Below are positions 51,738-60,643 of a stretch of DNA of 64,000 bases, in pieces. The stretch spans positions 434,001-498,000 of the forward strand of contig NZ_JACYXM010000002.1 of assembly GCF_014843005.1 (NCBI RefSeq), given 5' to 3'. The notes below the pieces were generated by a model. It did no database searches and had not been told where the DNA came from. It saw nothing but the letters and a program-made list of their open reading frames with translations. Both the position numbers and the translations under genes were made by a program. Source of the stretch: Rhodanobacter sp. DHG33 (GTDB taxonomy: Bacteria > Pseudomonadota > Gammaproteobacteria > Xanthomonadales > Rhodanobacteraceae). Position 1 is the stretch's first letter; the number at the start of each line of letters is the position of its first letter.

Positions 51738-53081
51738 ATGAAAGTCACGATTTTCGGTACCGGCTATGTCGGCCTGGTCACCGGCGCCTGCCTCGCCGAG
51801 ATGGGCAACCACGTGGTGTGCGTGGACATCGACGCAGGCAAGGTCGAGCGCCTGAAGCGCGGCGAGATTCCGATCTACGAGCCGGGGCTGGAGCCCATCG
51901 TCAAGCGCAACCATGCCGACGGCCAGCTCGATTTCACCACCGATGCGGCTGCCGGCATTGCGCATGGCGACGTGATCTTCATCGCGGTGGGCACCCCGCC
52001 CGACGAGGACGGCAGCGCCGACCTGCAGTACGTGTTGAGCGTGGCGAAGACCATCGGCCGGCACATGGACCGCTACACCGTGGTGGTGAACAAATCCACC
52101 GTGCCGGTGGGCACCGCCGACCGCGTGCGCGCGGCGATCGCGCCAGAACTGGCGGCGCGCGGCGCCGGCGTCGAATTCGACGTGGTTTCCAATCCCGAAT
52201 TCCTCAAGGAAGGCGACGCGGTGGAGGATTGCCTACGTCCCGACCGCATCGTGATCGGCAGCGGCAGCGCGCGCGCGGTGACGGTGCTGCGCAAGCTGTA
52301 TGCGCCGTTCAACCGCAACCACGAGCGCATCGTGGTGATGGACGAACGTTCCGCCGAACTGACCAAATACGCCGCCAACGCAATGCTGGCGACCAAGATC
52401 AGTTTCATGAACGAGATCGCCAACATCGCCGAACATGTGGGTGCCGACGTGGAGCTGGTGCGCCAGGGCATCGGCGCCGATCCGCGCATCGGCTACCACT
52501 TCATCTATCCCGGCGCGGGTTACGGCGGCTCCTGCTTCCCCAAGGACGTGCAGGCGCTGGAGCGCACCGCGCGTGGCGTGGGCTACGAGGCGCGCCTGCT
52601 CGGCGCGGTCGAGGCGGTCAACCATGACCAGAAGACCAAGCTGTTCGACCTGATCTCGCGCCACTTCGAAGGCGACCTGCGCGGCAAGACTGTTGCGCTG
52701 TGGGGTCTGTCCTTCAAGCCGAACACCGATGACATGCGCGAAGCCTCCAGCCGCCGCCTGATGGAGGCGTTGTGGTCGGCAGGAGCGCGCGTGCGTGCCT
52801 TCGACCCCGAGGCGCGCGAGGAAACCCGGCGTATCTACGGCGAGCGCGACGACCTCGCGTTGTGCGAACACGCGTGGGATGCGCTGGCAGGCGCCGATGT
52901 GCTGGCCATCGTCACCGAATGGAAGGCTTTCCGCAGCCCGGACTTCGCGCGCATCTGTGCCGCGCTGAAGACGCCGGCGATCTTCGACGGCCGCAACCTT
53001 TACGATCCGGCCACGGTCGAAGAAGCGGGCCTGGCGTACTACGGCATCGGGCGTGGCCGCAGCCTGCAGGTGACCCGCTGA
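51738..53081 (+). CDS. ugd: UDP-glucose 6-dehydrogenase
   Basis: 447-residue NAD-dependent enzyme oxidising UDP-glucose to UDP-glucuronate, a precursor of exopolysaccharide and lipid A modifications. The N-terminal Rossmann site is [21 protein letters not shown]. The catalytic Cys266 lies in [14 protein letters not shown]; the C-terminal UDP-binding half contains [12 protein letters not shown]. No polysaccharide genes adjoin, so the end product is unknown. The stop overlaps slyX (TGATG). Confidence 0.95.
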   Translation: MKVTIFGTGYVGLVTGACLAEMGNHVVCVDIDAGKVERLKRGEIPIYEPGLEPIVKRNHADGQLDFTTDAAAGIAHGDVIFIAVGTPPDEDGSADLQYVLSVAKTIGRHMDRYTVVVNKSTVPVGTADRVRAAIAPELAARGAGVEFDVVSNPEFLKEGDAVEDCLRPDRIVIGSGSARAVTVLRKLYAPFNRNHERIVVMDERSAELTKYAANAMLATKISFMNEIANIAEHVGADVELVRQGIGADPRIGYHFIYPGAGYGGSCFPKDVQALERTARGVGYEARLLGAVEAVNHDQKTKLFDLISRHFEGDLRGKTVALWGLSFKPNTDDMREASSRRLMEALWSAGARVRAFDPEAREETRRIYGERDDLALCEHAWDALAGADVLAIVTEWKAFRSPDFARICAALKTPAIFDGRNLYDPATVEEAGLAYYGIGRGRSLQVTR

Positions 53082-53293
53082 TGGATGCGATCGAGCAGCG
53101 CCTTGCCGACCTGGAAGTGCGGCTGACCTTTATCGACGACACCGTGCAGGCGCTGGCTGCGGCGGACGCCGAGCAGGCCATGCGCATCGTCGAACTGGAG
53201 CGCGTGCTGCACCTGCTGCGGCAGGAGCTGCAGAGCGTGCGCCTAGGCTCCGCGTCCGATCCGCACAGTGAACCGCCTCCGCCGCATTACTGA
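53081..53293 (+). CDS. slyX: SlyX-family small coiled-coil protein
   Basis: 70-residue protein with heptads throughout (IEQRLADLEVRLTFIDDTVQAL, IVELERVLHLLRQEL) and the SlyX ending PPPHY. The function of SlyX is unknown. It overlaps the ugd stop, implying coupling. Dispersed repeat copies C and D begin at its stop codon. Confidence 0.9.
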   Translation: MDAIEQRLADLEVRLTFIDDTVQALAAADAEQAMRIVELERVLHLLRQELQSVRLGSASDPHSEPPPPHY

Positions 53294-53353
53294 AAAGTGC
53301 GGCCATGGATGGCCGCCCGTTTGATCTTCGCGATCATGGATGATCGCAAAAGG
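53292..53353 (+). repeat. Dispersed palindromic repeat, copy C
   Basis: Starts within the slyX stop codon. GCGGCCATGGATGGCCGC is a hairpin, then CCGTTTGATCTTCGCGATCA and GGATGATCGC form a second stem. Same element as copy B in opposite orientation and as copy D directly downstream. Confidence 0.8.
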
Positions 53354-53357
53354 TATC

Positions 53358-53427
53358 GAAAAGTGCGGTCATGGATGGCCGTCCGTTTGATTTCCGCGAT
53401 CTCCCGATCAACGATCGATCGCAAATA
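53358..53427 (+). repeat. Dispersed palindromic repeat, copy D (tandem, diverged)
   Basis: GAAAAGTGCGGTCATGGATGGCCGTCCGTTTGATTTCCGCGAT... repeats copy C with scattered changes; the second stem is extended by a CCCGATCAACGATCGATCGC segment. It ends 32 bases before the DUF2058 gene. Confidence 0.75.
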
Positions 53428-53458
53428 ATAGACATCAGGCACCACCGGAATCACGAGC

Positions 53459-54013
53459 ATGAGCGAATCCCTGCGCGACCAGCTGCTGAAGAGCGGCCTC
53501 GTCAAGCAAATCCGCGAGGAAAAGCGCGGCAACGAAGGCAAGGGCAGGCCGTCCGGCAAGCCCCAGGGCCATGGCGGCAAGTCGTCGGCGCCGCCACGCC
53601 GCAGCCAGGAAGAGATCGACCTCGCCAAGGCCTATGCGATCCGCGCACAGAGCGACGCGAACGAGCGCAAACGCGCCCAGCAGGAGGCCGAGGAACAAGC
53701 GCGCCTGCGTCGCGAGCGCAAGCAGAAGATCCAGCAGCTGCTGGACGGCAGGACCTTGAACAAGGCCGAAACCGACCAGGTGCGCAATTTCGAATATGGC
53801 GGCAAGATCCGTCGCATCCATGTCGACGCGGGCCAGTTGGCCGCGCTCAACGCCGGCGAACTGGGCGTGGTGCAGCAGGCGGGGCGTTACCTGCTGGTCA
53901 CGCGCGAAATCGCCGAACAGGTGCGCGCGATCGACGGACACCAACTCGCCTTGCTGGTCGATCCGAGTGCTGCCGGCGACGATGACGGCGTACCCGACGA
54001 CCTGGTCTGGTAA
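53459..54013 (+). CDS. DUF2058 family protein (YaiL-like)
   Basis: 184-residue protein of the DUF2058 family. The N-terminus SESLRDQLLKSGLVKQIREEKR and a charged coiled coil (residues 50-95) are followed by the globular end with NKAETDQVRNFEYGGKIRRIHVDAGQLAALNAGELGVVQ. E. coli YaiL is described as nucleoprotein/polynucleotide-associated, but no activity is known. Ends at a strong terminator facing the convergent fadB-like gene. Confidence 0.9.
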   Translation: MSESLRDQLLKSGLVKQIREEKRGNEGKGRPSGKPQGHGGKSSAPPRRSQEEIDLAKAYAIRAQSDANERKRAQQEAEEQARLRRERKQKIQQLLDGRTLNKAETDQVRNFEYGGKIRRIHVDAGQLAALNAGELGVVQQAGRYLLVTREIAEQVRAIDGHQLALLVDPSAAGDDDGVPDDLVW

Positions 54014-54023
54014 TCCGTCACCA

Positions 54024-54066
54024 CCATGACAAAACGCCCGGCCATGTGCCGGGCGTTTTGTCATGG
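54024..54066. terminator. Bidirectional terminator
   Basis: A 17-19-bp stem with ATGACAAAACGCCCGGC (54026-54042) and its complement (54048-54064) around CATGT, between convergent DUF2058 and the beta-oxidation gene. Confidence 0.92.
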
Positions 54067-54080
54067 TTGGCTGGGTGATT

Positions 54081-56144
54081 TCAGGCGAAGTCGGCTGTCG
54101 CCGCCAGCGCCGGATGATCCCATCCTTCCTTGGGCGTGAAGCGGGCGCCATGGCGCTGTGCCAGCTGTTCAAGCTTTGCCTTCACCGCGCCAGCGCCTTC
54201 GCTGCGCAGGTACTGAATCGGGCCGCCGCGGAAAGGCGCGAAACCGGTGCCGAAGATCACGCCGGCGTCGAGCAGATCGGCATCGTCCACCACGCCGTCG
54301 GCGAGGCAGGCCACGGCTTCGTTCACCATGGCGAGGATCATGCGGTCGACAAGGTCGGGCGCGGGCTGGTAATCGGGGTCGACTTCCGGCTTGATCGGCT
54401 TGCCGTCCTGCCACACGTACAGGCCCTGTCCGTCCTTCTTGCCGCGCTTGCCGGCGTCGAGTTTTTCCTCCAGGCCGGGCGGCAATTCCAGGCCCAGGAA
54501 GGGCGCCAGTTCCTTGCCCACCGAGGCGCACACGTCCAGGCCCACGGTGTCGGCGAGTTCGATCGGCCCCATCGGCATGCCGAACTGTTTGGCGACCTTG
54601 TCCAGCACCGGGCCGGGCACGCCTTCGTTGTACAGGCGCAACGCTTCCAGCAGGTAGGGCATCAGGATGCGGTTGACCAGAAAGCCCGGCGTGCCCTTCA
54701 CCGCCACCGGCAATTTGCCGATGGCCTTGCAGAAGGCCAGCGCGCGCTTCTCGATGGCCGGGTCGAGTGCATCGTGGCGCACCACTTCCACCAGTGGCAT
54801 CTGTGCCACCGGGTTGAAGAAATGCAGGCCGAGGAAACGCTGTGGTGCCTTGAGGTTCTTGCGCAGTTCGTCCAGCGGGATGCTCGAGGTGTTGCTGGCA
54901 AGGATCTCGTCGCCTTGGAATTGCGGCTCGATGGCGGCGTACAGCGCCTCCTTGGCCTCGGCGTTTTCGTAGATCGCCTCGATGGCGAGGTCGGCGTTCT
55001 TCACACCGGCGCCTTCCACGTCGGCGCGCAGGCGGCGGGTGGCGGCTTCGATCTTCTCCGGCGTCTTGAGCTTTTTCTCGTAGAGCTTGCGGGCGCGATC
55101 CAGCGCGGGCTGGATGAACTTCATCTCGCGATCCTGCAGGGTCACGTCGAAACCCTTCAGGGCGACCCATGCGGCGATGTCCCCGCCCATCACGCCGGCC
55201 CCCACCACATGCACGTGCTTGATGCCGTGCTCGGTACCGGCGCCCTGGTTCTTCAACCGTTCCTGCAGGAAGAACAGCCGGATCAGGTTGTGCGCGGTAG
55301 ACGTCTCGGCCAGCTTGGCCACCGACCGGGCTTCCAGCTTCAGACGCTGCCTGATGTCGCCGCCGCCACGTTGCCACACGTCGATCGTCGCGAAGGGCGC
55401 GGGGTAGTGTTCCTTGCGTACCTTGGCGGCGGTTTGCTTCAGTACCATGGGCGCGAGGATCTGCCGCGCCGGCCAGCAGTTGGTGAGCCACGCTTTGGCA
55501 CGCCGGACAAAGGGGCGTGCCTGTGGGCGGCGCAGCAGGGCTCGCGCCTCGGCCAGCAGCTCCTCGGGCGGCGCCAGGCGATCAACCACGCCAAGCGCCA
55601 GCGCGCGCTTCGCCGACAGCGTCCTGCCAGTGAGCAGCAACGGCAGCGCCTCGGGCGCGCCGATCAGCCGCGGCAGGCGTGCCGTGCCGCCCCAGCCGGG
55701 ATGGATGCCCAGCATCACTTCGGGCAGGGCAATCCTCGTTTTATCGTCGTCCGCCGCGATGCGCTGGCGGCAGGCCAGCGCCAATTCCGTGCCGCCGCCC
55801 ATACAGGCGCCGTGGATCGCAGCCACCGTGGGGCAGGGCAGCCGGGCCAGCGCCTCGTAGACGCGCTGGCCGTTCTCGATGTTTTCCAGCACGCTGCCCT
55901 GCTTGGCGTATTCCACGAATTCCTTGATGTCGGCACCCACCGCAAACCCGGCGGGTTTGGCGGAATGGACGATCACGCCGGCGGGTCGCTCGATCGCCAG
56001 GCGTTCGACGATCTGGCCCAGCTCGTCCAGCACGGCGCGGTTGATCGCGTTGACGCCGCTGCCGGCGCGGTCGAGGCTGAGGGTGACGATGCCGCGTTCG
56101 TCCAGGCTCGTCTTCCAGTGGTTGAAGCGCAGTCCTTCGAACAT
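54081..56144 (-). CDS. Fatty-acid oxidation complex alpha subunit (FadB/FadJ-like)
   Basis: 687-residue bifunctional beta-oxidation enzyme. The N-terminal crotonase domain (residues 1-190) has AVGADIKEF and the oxyanion/catalytic block HGACMGGGTELALACRQRIA ... LPEVMLGIHPGWGGTARL. The 3-hydroxyacyl-CoA dehydrogenase part begins with the NAD site HVHVVGAGVMGGDIAAWVA and has NTSSIPLDEL and GLHFFNPVAQMPLVEVV. Somewhat shorter than E. coli FadJ (714). No thiolase gene (fadA/fadI) lies beside it. The start at 56144 (MFEGLRFNHWK) matches the family; the longer frame is not credible. Confidence 0.92.
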   Translation of the reverse strand: MFEGLRFNHWKTSLDERGIVTLSLDRAGSGVNAINRAVLDELGQIVERLAIERPAGVIVHSAKPAGFAVGADIKEFVEYAKQGSVLENIENGQRVYEALARLPCPTVAAIHGACMGGGTELALACRQRIAADDDKTRIALPEVMLGIHPGWGGTARLPRLIGAPEALPLLLTGRTLSAKRALALGVVDRLAPPEELLAEARALLRRPQARPFVRRAKAWLTNCWPARQILAPMVLKQTAAKVRKEHYPAPFATIDVWQRGGGDIRQRLKLEARSVAKLAETSTAHNLIRLFFLQERLKNQGAGTEHGIKHVHVVGAGVMGGDIAAWVALKGFDVTLQDREMKFIQPALDRARKLYEKKLKTPEKIEAATRRLRADVEGAGVKNADLAIEAIYENAEAKEALYAAIEPQFQGDEILASNTSSIPLDELRKNLKAPQRFLGLHFFNPVAQMPLVEVVRHDALDPAIEKRALAFCKAIGKLPVAVKGTPGFLVNRILMPYLLEALRLYNEGVPGPVLDKVAKQFGMPMGPIELADTVGLDVCASVGKELAPFLGLELPPGLEEKLDAGKRGKKDGQGLYVWQDGKPIKPEVDPDYQPAPDLVDRMILAMVNEAVACLADGVVDDADLLDAGVIFGTGFAPFRGGPIQYLRSEGAGAVKAKLEQLAQRHGARFTPKEGWDHPALAATADFA

Positions 56145-56386
56145 GGGCGGGGAACGGTGGCGGAAGAAGCCCAAACCATACCGTTCCGTCTGGACGAATG
56201 CGAGATGCGGGAAGCATGCGGGCGGACGGCGCCGCAGGGATTTGCGGCTTTCGATCGATCGAATGTGAACCGGTTCGCCGTCCGCAGCGGTCGCGGACCA
56301 GCAGAACGGATGCAAACCGTGGAAAATGTGTACGGCGATCGGCGGCCAGCAAACCATCCCGCCGCCGGTCGACTCAGGGAGTCGCG

Positions 56387-56890
56387 ATGACATCGATGAT
56401 GGGCATGCGCTTGCCGTCTTCCGGCCATGACGTCTTCGAACGGATACTGGCCGCATCGGCTGGTGTGGTGGCTGTGCGCAGCGAGGACGGCGAGGCCTTG
56501 CTGGACCAGTTCCGCAGCATTGCCCGCCACAGCGGCCAGGCGGTGTACCTGTGGCGTCCGGACCAGGGCATGTCCAGCCTGCGCGATGCGCAGGCGCGCG
56601 TGCCCGACGCGCTGCGCCTGGGCCAGGCGTTGCGCTACATGCAGCAGAGCATGCATTTCGGCATCTATCTGCTGCAGGAACTGGAAGTGCCGCTGTCCGC
56701 GGCCGACCTCGCCACGCTGCGCCAATTGGCCCGGGCTACCACCGGGCAGCTGCGCCGCGTCGTGCTGCTCAATGCGCCGCTGGCTCTGGTCGAGCAGTTG
56801 GGCGACCTCATCACGCGCATCGATGGCGGATCCGAAATGCAGCAGCGCCTGCGCCTGCGCGATGGCCGCTGGCTGAGCGGGCCGGTATGA
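56387..56890 (+). CDS. Hypothetical protein coupled to the GGDEF/EAL gene
   Basis: 167 residues, no known name. The fold looks alpha/beta: VVAVRSEDGEALLDQFRSIA, then GQAVYLWRPDQGMSSL and FGIYLLQELEVPLS, then RRVVLLNAPLALVEQL. This pattern resembles the N-terminal domain of Ycf46-type AAA proteins without the ATPase part (inference by eye). AGGGAG precedes the ATG at 56387, and its stop overlaps the next start (ATGA), so it almost certainly works with the c-di-GMP enzyme, perhaps as sensor or partner. Confidence 0.75.
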   Translation: MTSMMGMRLPSSGHDVFERILAASAGVVAVRSEDGEALLDQFRSIARHSGQAVYLWRPDQGMSSLRDAQARVPDALRLGQALRYMQQSMHFGIYLLQELEVPLSAADLATLRQLARATTGQLRRVVLLNAPLALVEQLGDLITRIDGGSEMQQRLRLRDGRWLSGPV

Positions 56891-59097
56891 GCGAGGGCAT
56901 TCTTGTCCTGGCCGAGCGGCGCGATTTGCGTCGCCGCCTGTTCGACGTGTTCGATCAGGCAGGCTACCGCCACATCCACAGCGCGCGCGATGCGCAGCAT
57001 GCGGCGATCCTGATGGAAGGGCGCCCGCCGCTGGAGCTGATGGTGGCCATGCTCGGCAGCGATGCCGCGCAGGCACGCCAGTGCTGCGAGCAGCTGCGTA
57101 CCCTGGGCGCCGGCGGCAACGTGCCATTGCTGGCGATCCTCGACGAGGAAGTGCCGCTGCAGTCTGCGCAGCTGCCCGATTATGTCGTCGGCTGGCTGCA
57201 CGCCGCACAGATCGAAACCGAGTTGCTGGCGCGCTGGAAGCATCTGCCGCCTGCGGCCCAGGCGGCGGTGTCAGCGCAAGCTTCCGGGGCGGCGGAAAGC
57301 GCGCTTGCGCTGCTGGCACGCATCTTCGCCACCAGTGGCGATGTCACGCGCGATGCCACTGCGCGGCTCCTGTTCGACGAGCTGGCGCTGGATTATTTCG
57401 CGGTATGGCCGGTGCACAACGACAGCCATGAACTCCAGGCGCCGCTGTTGCAACTGTGGAACGGCGAAGAGCCGGCGTGGCCGCAGGGCGATTCGCAAGT
57501 GCTGCTGCGTCACGTGCTGGGCGGCGAGCCGGTGCTGTATCGCAGCGATGCCCGTCAGCGGGTGCCGGACGATCCGCTGCTGTCGACGCTCGAGCTTTCC
57601 GGCTTCGTCGGCTTGCCTTTGCTCGACGAGCGCCGCGTGGTACTGGGCGCGATGCTGGCCGGCACCCGCGCCGGCTTCGGCGACATGGCCATCGTGGAGC
57701 CGCTGCTGCGCTGCGCGGCGACCCGTTTCGCGCAGGGGCTGGAGCTGGGGCTCACCCGCGAGCAGGGGCGCGCCGAAGGTTTGCTCGACGCGCTCACCGG
57801 CCTGCCGAACCGGCTGCTGTTCGGCGACCGGCTGGAGTCGATCCTGCGCGAGGCGGTGCGCAACGGCGAATGTTTCGCCGTGCTGTTCGTGGACATCGAC
57901 CACTTCAAGGCGATCAACGACACTCACGGCCATGCCGTCGGCGACCACGTGCTGCAGGAGGTGACCCGCCGCCTGCGCGGAAGCGTGCGCGCCTCCGACA
58001 CGGTGGCGCGCTATGCCGGCGACGAGTTCACCGTGGTGCTGCGCCATATCGTGAAGAACGAGGACGTGCACCGCATTGCCGAGAAGATCCTGCAGGTGAT
58101 CGGCGAGCCGCTGCAACTGGATAACGGCACCTACCTGCAGGTCGGCGTGTCGATCGGCGTGAGCTTCTTCCCCGATGACGCGGCCGATGCGGAAACCCTG
58201 CTCAAACACGCCGACGAGGCGATGTACGCAGCCAAGCGCCAGGGGCGCAATACCTGCCGCATCTACGAGGTGAGCCCCGAATATGCGCGCCAGCACGGCA
58301 TGGCCTTGCGTTCGCGGCTGCGTCATGCGCTGGGCAACGGCGAGTTGCGGCTGGTCTACCAGCCGCAGGTCGGCACCGACAGCGAAGACATCGTTGGCAT
58401 GGAGGCGCTGCTGCGCTGGGAGCACCCCGAACTGGGGCCGATCAGCCCTGCGGTATTCGTGCCGCTGGCCGAAGAGACCGGACTGATCGTGCCCATCGGC
58501 GAATGGGTGCTGCGCACGGCCTGCCGGCAGGCGCGGGAATGGGAGCAGCGCTACGGACTGCGCCTGCGCCTGGGGGTGAACCTGTCGGCGCTGCAATTGA
58601 TGGAAGCGAAGTTTCCGGCCACGGTGGCCCGCGCGCTGCAGGAAACCGGGCTCGATCCGGCCTTGCTGGAGCTGGAGGTCACCGAAAGCATCAGCATCAA
58701 GGCCGCGCCGAACCTGGTGGAGAACCTGCAGGCCCTGCACCGTCTTGGCTGCGGCATCGCTATCGACGATTTCGGCACCGGCGCGGCGTCGCTGGATTAC
58801 CTGCGCAAGCTGCCGGCGAACCGCATCAAGGTGGACCAGAGCTTCGTGCGCAACATCGGCGTGGATCCCGACGACGAGGCCATCGTGCGTGCCACCATCG
58901 AAATGGCGCACCGGCTCAACCGCACGGTGGTCGCCGAGGGCGTGGAAACGGAGCAGCACCTTGCCTTCCTGCGTGCCCACGATTGCAACGAGCTGCAGGG
59001 CTACCTGTTCTGCCGCCCGCTGCCGGTGGCCTCCTTCGAACGCCTGCTGGCCGAGCGCCAGCAGCTGCTGGGGCTGTCGGCTGCGGTGACGGCTTGA
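56887..59097 (+). CDS. c-di-GMP enzyme: pseudo-receiver, GAF-like, GGDEF and EAL domains
   Basis: 736 residues. Residues 1-120 look like a response-regulator receiver, but the phospho-acceptor position reads ELMVAMLG with no Asp. Residues 140-290 are GAF-like. The GGDEF domain has AGDEF at 377-381 with an RASD inhibitory-site motif five residues before it, so cyclase activity is plausible but not certain. The EAL domain looks complete: EALLRW (Glu506), NLSALQL, ELEVTES, DDFGTG (Asp627), IKVD, EGVETE and LQGYLF. Phosphodiesterase activity is thus likely. No membrane segments. Coupled to the gene upstream. Confidence 0.92.
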   Translation: MSEGILVLAERRDLRRRLFDVFDQAGYRHIHSARDAQHAAILMEGRPPLELMVAMLGSDAAQARQCCEQLRTLGAGGNVPLLAILDEEVPLQSAQLPDYVVGWLHAAQIETELLARWKHLPPAAQAAVSAQASGAAESALALLARIFATSGDVTRDATARLLFDELALDYFAVWPVHNDSHELQAPLLQLWNGEEPAWPQGDSQVLLRHVLGGEPVLYRSDARQRVPDDPLLSTLELSGFVGLPLLDERRVVLGAMLAGTRAGFGDMAIVEPLLRCAATRFAQGLELGLTREQGRAEGLLDALTGLPNRLLFGDRLESILREAVRNGECFAVLFVDIDHFKAINDTHGHAVGDHVLQEVTRRLRGSVRASDTVARYAGDEFTVVLRHIVKNEDVHRIAEKILQVIGEPLQLDNGTYLQVGVSIGVSFFPDDAADAETLLKHADEAMYAAKRQGRNTCRIYEVSPEYARQHGMALRSRLRHALGNGELRLVYQPQVGTDSEDIVGMEALLRWEHPELGPISPAVFVPLAEETGLIVPIGEWVLRTACRQAREWEQRYGLRLRLGVNLSALQLMEAKFPATVARALQETGLDPALLELEVTESISIKAAPNLVENLQALHRLGCGIAIDDFGTGAASLDYLRKLPANRIKVDQSFVRNIGVDPDDEAIVRATIEMAHRLNRTVVAEGVETEQHLAFLRAHDCNELQGYLFCRPLPVASFERLLAERQQLLGLSAAVTA

Positions 59098-59163
59098 GCG
59101 GGCCGCCCATCGTCCCCATGCTGGTCAAGCGTCAGGATGGAATCGCTACACTGGCGACGCACT

Positions 59164-59190
59164 GAACTTGCGCGCCGGATTCCTGTCTGA
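59164..59190 (+). promoter_or_regulatory. Sigma-E type promoter of rpoE
   Basis: GAACTT (59164-59169), exactly 16 bases, then TCTGA (59186-59190), matching the sigma-E consensus GGAACTT-N16-TCTGA. Expected transcript start near 59197, about 37 bases before the proposed rpoE start. Implies autoregulation of the operon. Confidence 0.82.
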
Positions 59191-59233
59191 CTGCGCGCTC
59201 GGTCTGGCACAGGCTCCGCATCGGAACACGGCA

Positions 59234-59848
59234 TTGACGACGGAAACGGCCCGAACGGGCGAAAACGAACTGGACCGGGCACTGGTCGAACGCGTCCAGG
59301 GTGGCGACAAGCGTGCCTTCGACCTGCTGGTGCGCAAGTACCAGCACAAGGTGATCGCGCTGGTGTCGCGCTATGTGAAGAGCCATGCCGAATCCGAGGA
59401 CATCGCGCAGGAGTCCTTCATCCGCGCCTGGCGGGCGATCGGCTCGTTCCGCGGCGACAGCGCGTTCTATACCTGGCTCTACAAGATCGCGGTGAATACC
59501 GCCAAGAACCACCTAGTGGCGATGGGGCGGCGGCCGCCTACCGACGACATCGACGCCGAGGATGCCGTATTCATGTCCGGGGCCGAGCGCATGCACGACA
59601 GCGCCACCCCCGAACGCGAATTGATGCGCCAGGAAATTGAACATTCCGTATTTTCCACTGTCCAAGCCTTGCCTGAAGAACTTCGCGTGGCCATCACGCT
59701 GCGCGAAGTAGATGGCCTGAGTTACGAGGAAATCGCCGAGCAGATGGGTTGTCCGATCGGTACGGTGCGTTCGCGCATCTTCCGGGCCCGCGAGGCGATC
59801 GACGAAAAATTGCGCCCACTCTTGTCGGGGCGCGAGGAAACGACATGA
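59234..59848 (+). CDS. rpoE: RNA polymerase sigma factor RpoE (AlgU type)
   Basis: 204-residue extracytoplasmic-function sigma factor for envelope stress. Sigma region 2 contains AFDLLVRKYQHKVIALVSRY and DIAQESFIRAWRAIGSFRGDSAFYTWLYKIAVNTAKN; region 4 carries LPEELRVAITLREVDGLSYEEIAEQMGCPIGTVRSRIFRAREAI. The start is probably TTG at 59234: it lies downstream of the mapped promoter, and an earlier TTG at 59168 falls inside that promoter. The stop overlaps rseA (ATGA), so sigma and anti-sigma are made together. Confidence 0.93.
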   Translation: MTTETARTGENELDRALVERVQGGDKRAFDLLVRKYQHKVIALVSRYVKSHAESEDIAQESFIRAWRAIGSFRGDSAFYTWLYKIAVNTAKNHLVAMGRRPPTDDIDAEDAVFMSGAERMHDSATPERELMRQEIEHSVFSTVQALPEELRVAITLREVDGLSYEEIAEQMGCPIGTVRSRIFRAREAIDEKLRPLLSGREETT

Positions 59849-60519
59849 ACCAGCCAGACCAGCACGCACGCGAGCATCTTTCAGCCGGCATCGACGGCGA
59901 GTTGTCGCACGAGGAACTGCGCTTCCTGCTTCGGCGGCTCGACCACGATGCCGAGTTGCGGCACGCCTGGGCGAGCTACCACGTGGCACGCGATGGCTTG
60001 CGCCGGCAACTGCCGCCGCTGGCCGGCTCCGGTTTCGTGTCGCAGGTGATGCTGGCGATCGAACAGGAAACCGTGGTGGTCGCCGCGCCACGCCAGCACC
60101 GCTGGCTGCGCTGGTCGGCCGGAGGCGCCATCGCCGCCAGCGTGGCCGCCGCGGCACTGATGGTTTCCCAACCCGCCGGCAACCATTCCGGTCGCTCGGT
60201 GGCCCCGCTGACGGCGCAGGTCCCGTCGTCGGGCAAGCCGATCTCCAGCACGCCGACGGTCGCATTGCAGTCGAAAGTAGCCGTGGCGCCGCCGTGGTTG
60301 AGCGGCAAGACGCCGGGCCTGCTCAGCCAGCAGGCGTCGGCCACGCTGGGTGCGCCGGCCAATGCGGATTTCTCATCCTATGGCCGCGGCACGTCGCCGT
60401 TCCGGACGCAGCGCCTCCGCACGCTGGACAACCACGACGGCAGTTACCTGATCCTGCTTGACCCCGCCCAGCAGCAGGTGCCGGACGCGCCGCGCCAGAG
60501 CGCCGTCAACGCACAGTGA
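59845..60519 (+). CDS. rseA: Anti-sigma-E factor RseA/MucA
   Basis: 224-residue inner-membrane anti-sigma factor. The N-terminal cytosolic domain (HLSAGIDGELSHEELRFLLRRLDHDAELRHAWASYHVARDGLR) binds the sigma factor. One transmembrane helix lies at about residues 91-108 (GGAIAASVAAAALMV), followed by a long periplasmic tail that is the target of regulated proteolysis. No rseB/mucB gene follows, so the usual periplasmic guard is absent from this operon. Confidence 0.92.
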   Translation: MNQPDQHAREHLSAGIDGELSHEELRFLLRRLDHDAELRHAWASYHVARDGLRRQLPPLAGSGFVSQVMLAIEQETVVVAAPRQHRWLRWSAGGAIAASVAAAALMVSQPAGNHSGRSVAPLTAQVPSSGKPISSTPTVALQSKVAVAPPWLSGKTPGLLSQQASATLGAPANADFSSYGRGTSPFRTQRLRTLDNHDGSYLILLDPAQQQVPDAPRQSAVNAQ

Positions 60520-60643
60520 GGCTGAGCCGCGTGCCCGTTCCGCGGTCGTCGTCTCCCTTAATTTTCGCCTACCCCCTCACGGCCCACCCGGGCCGTGGAT
60601 GGTGCGTGCCTGTTTCCCCGATTGAAGCCCTGAAGGAGGCGTC

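Noticed and set aside
53287-53628. Small minus-strand frame over the slyX-DUF2058 gap
   Set aside because: It is translated dispersed repeat (IAKIKRAAIHGRTF-type peptides) plus the antisense of a real gene.
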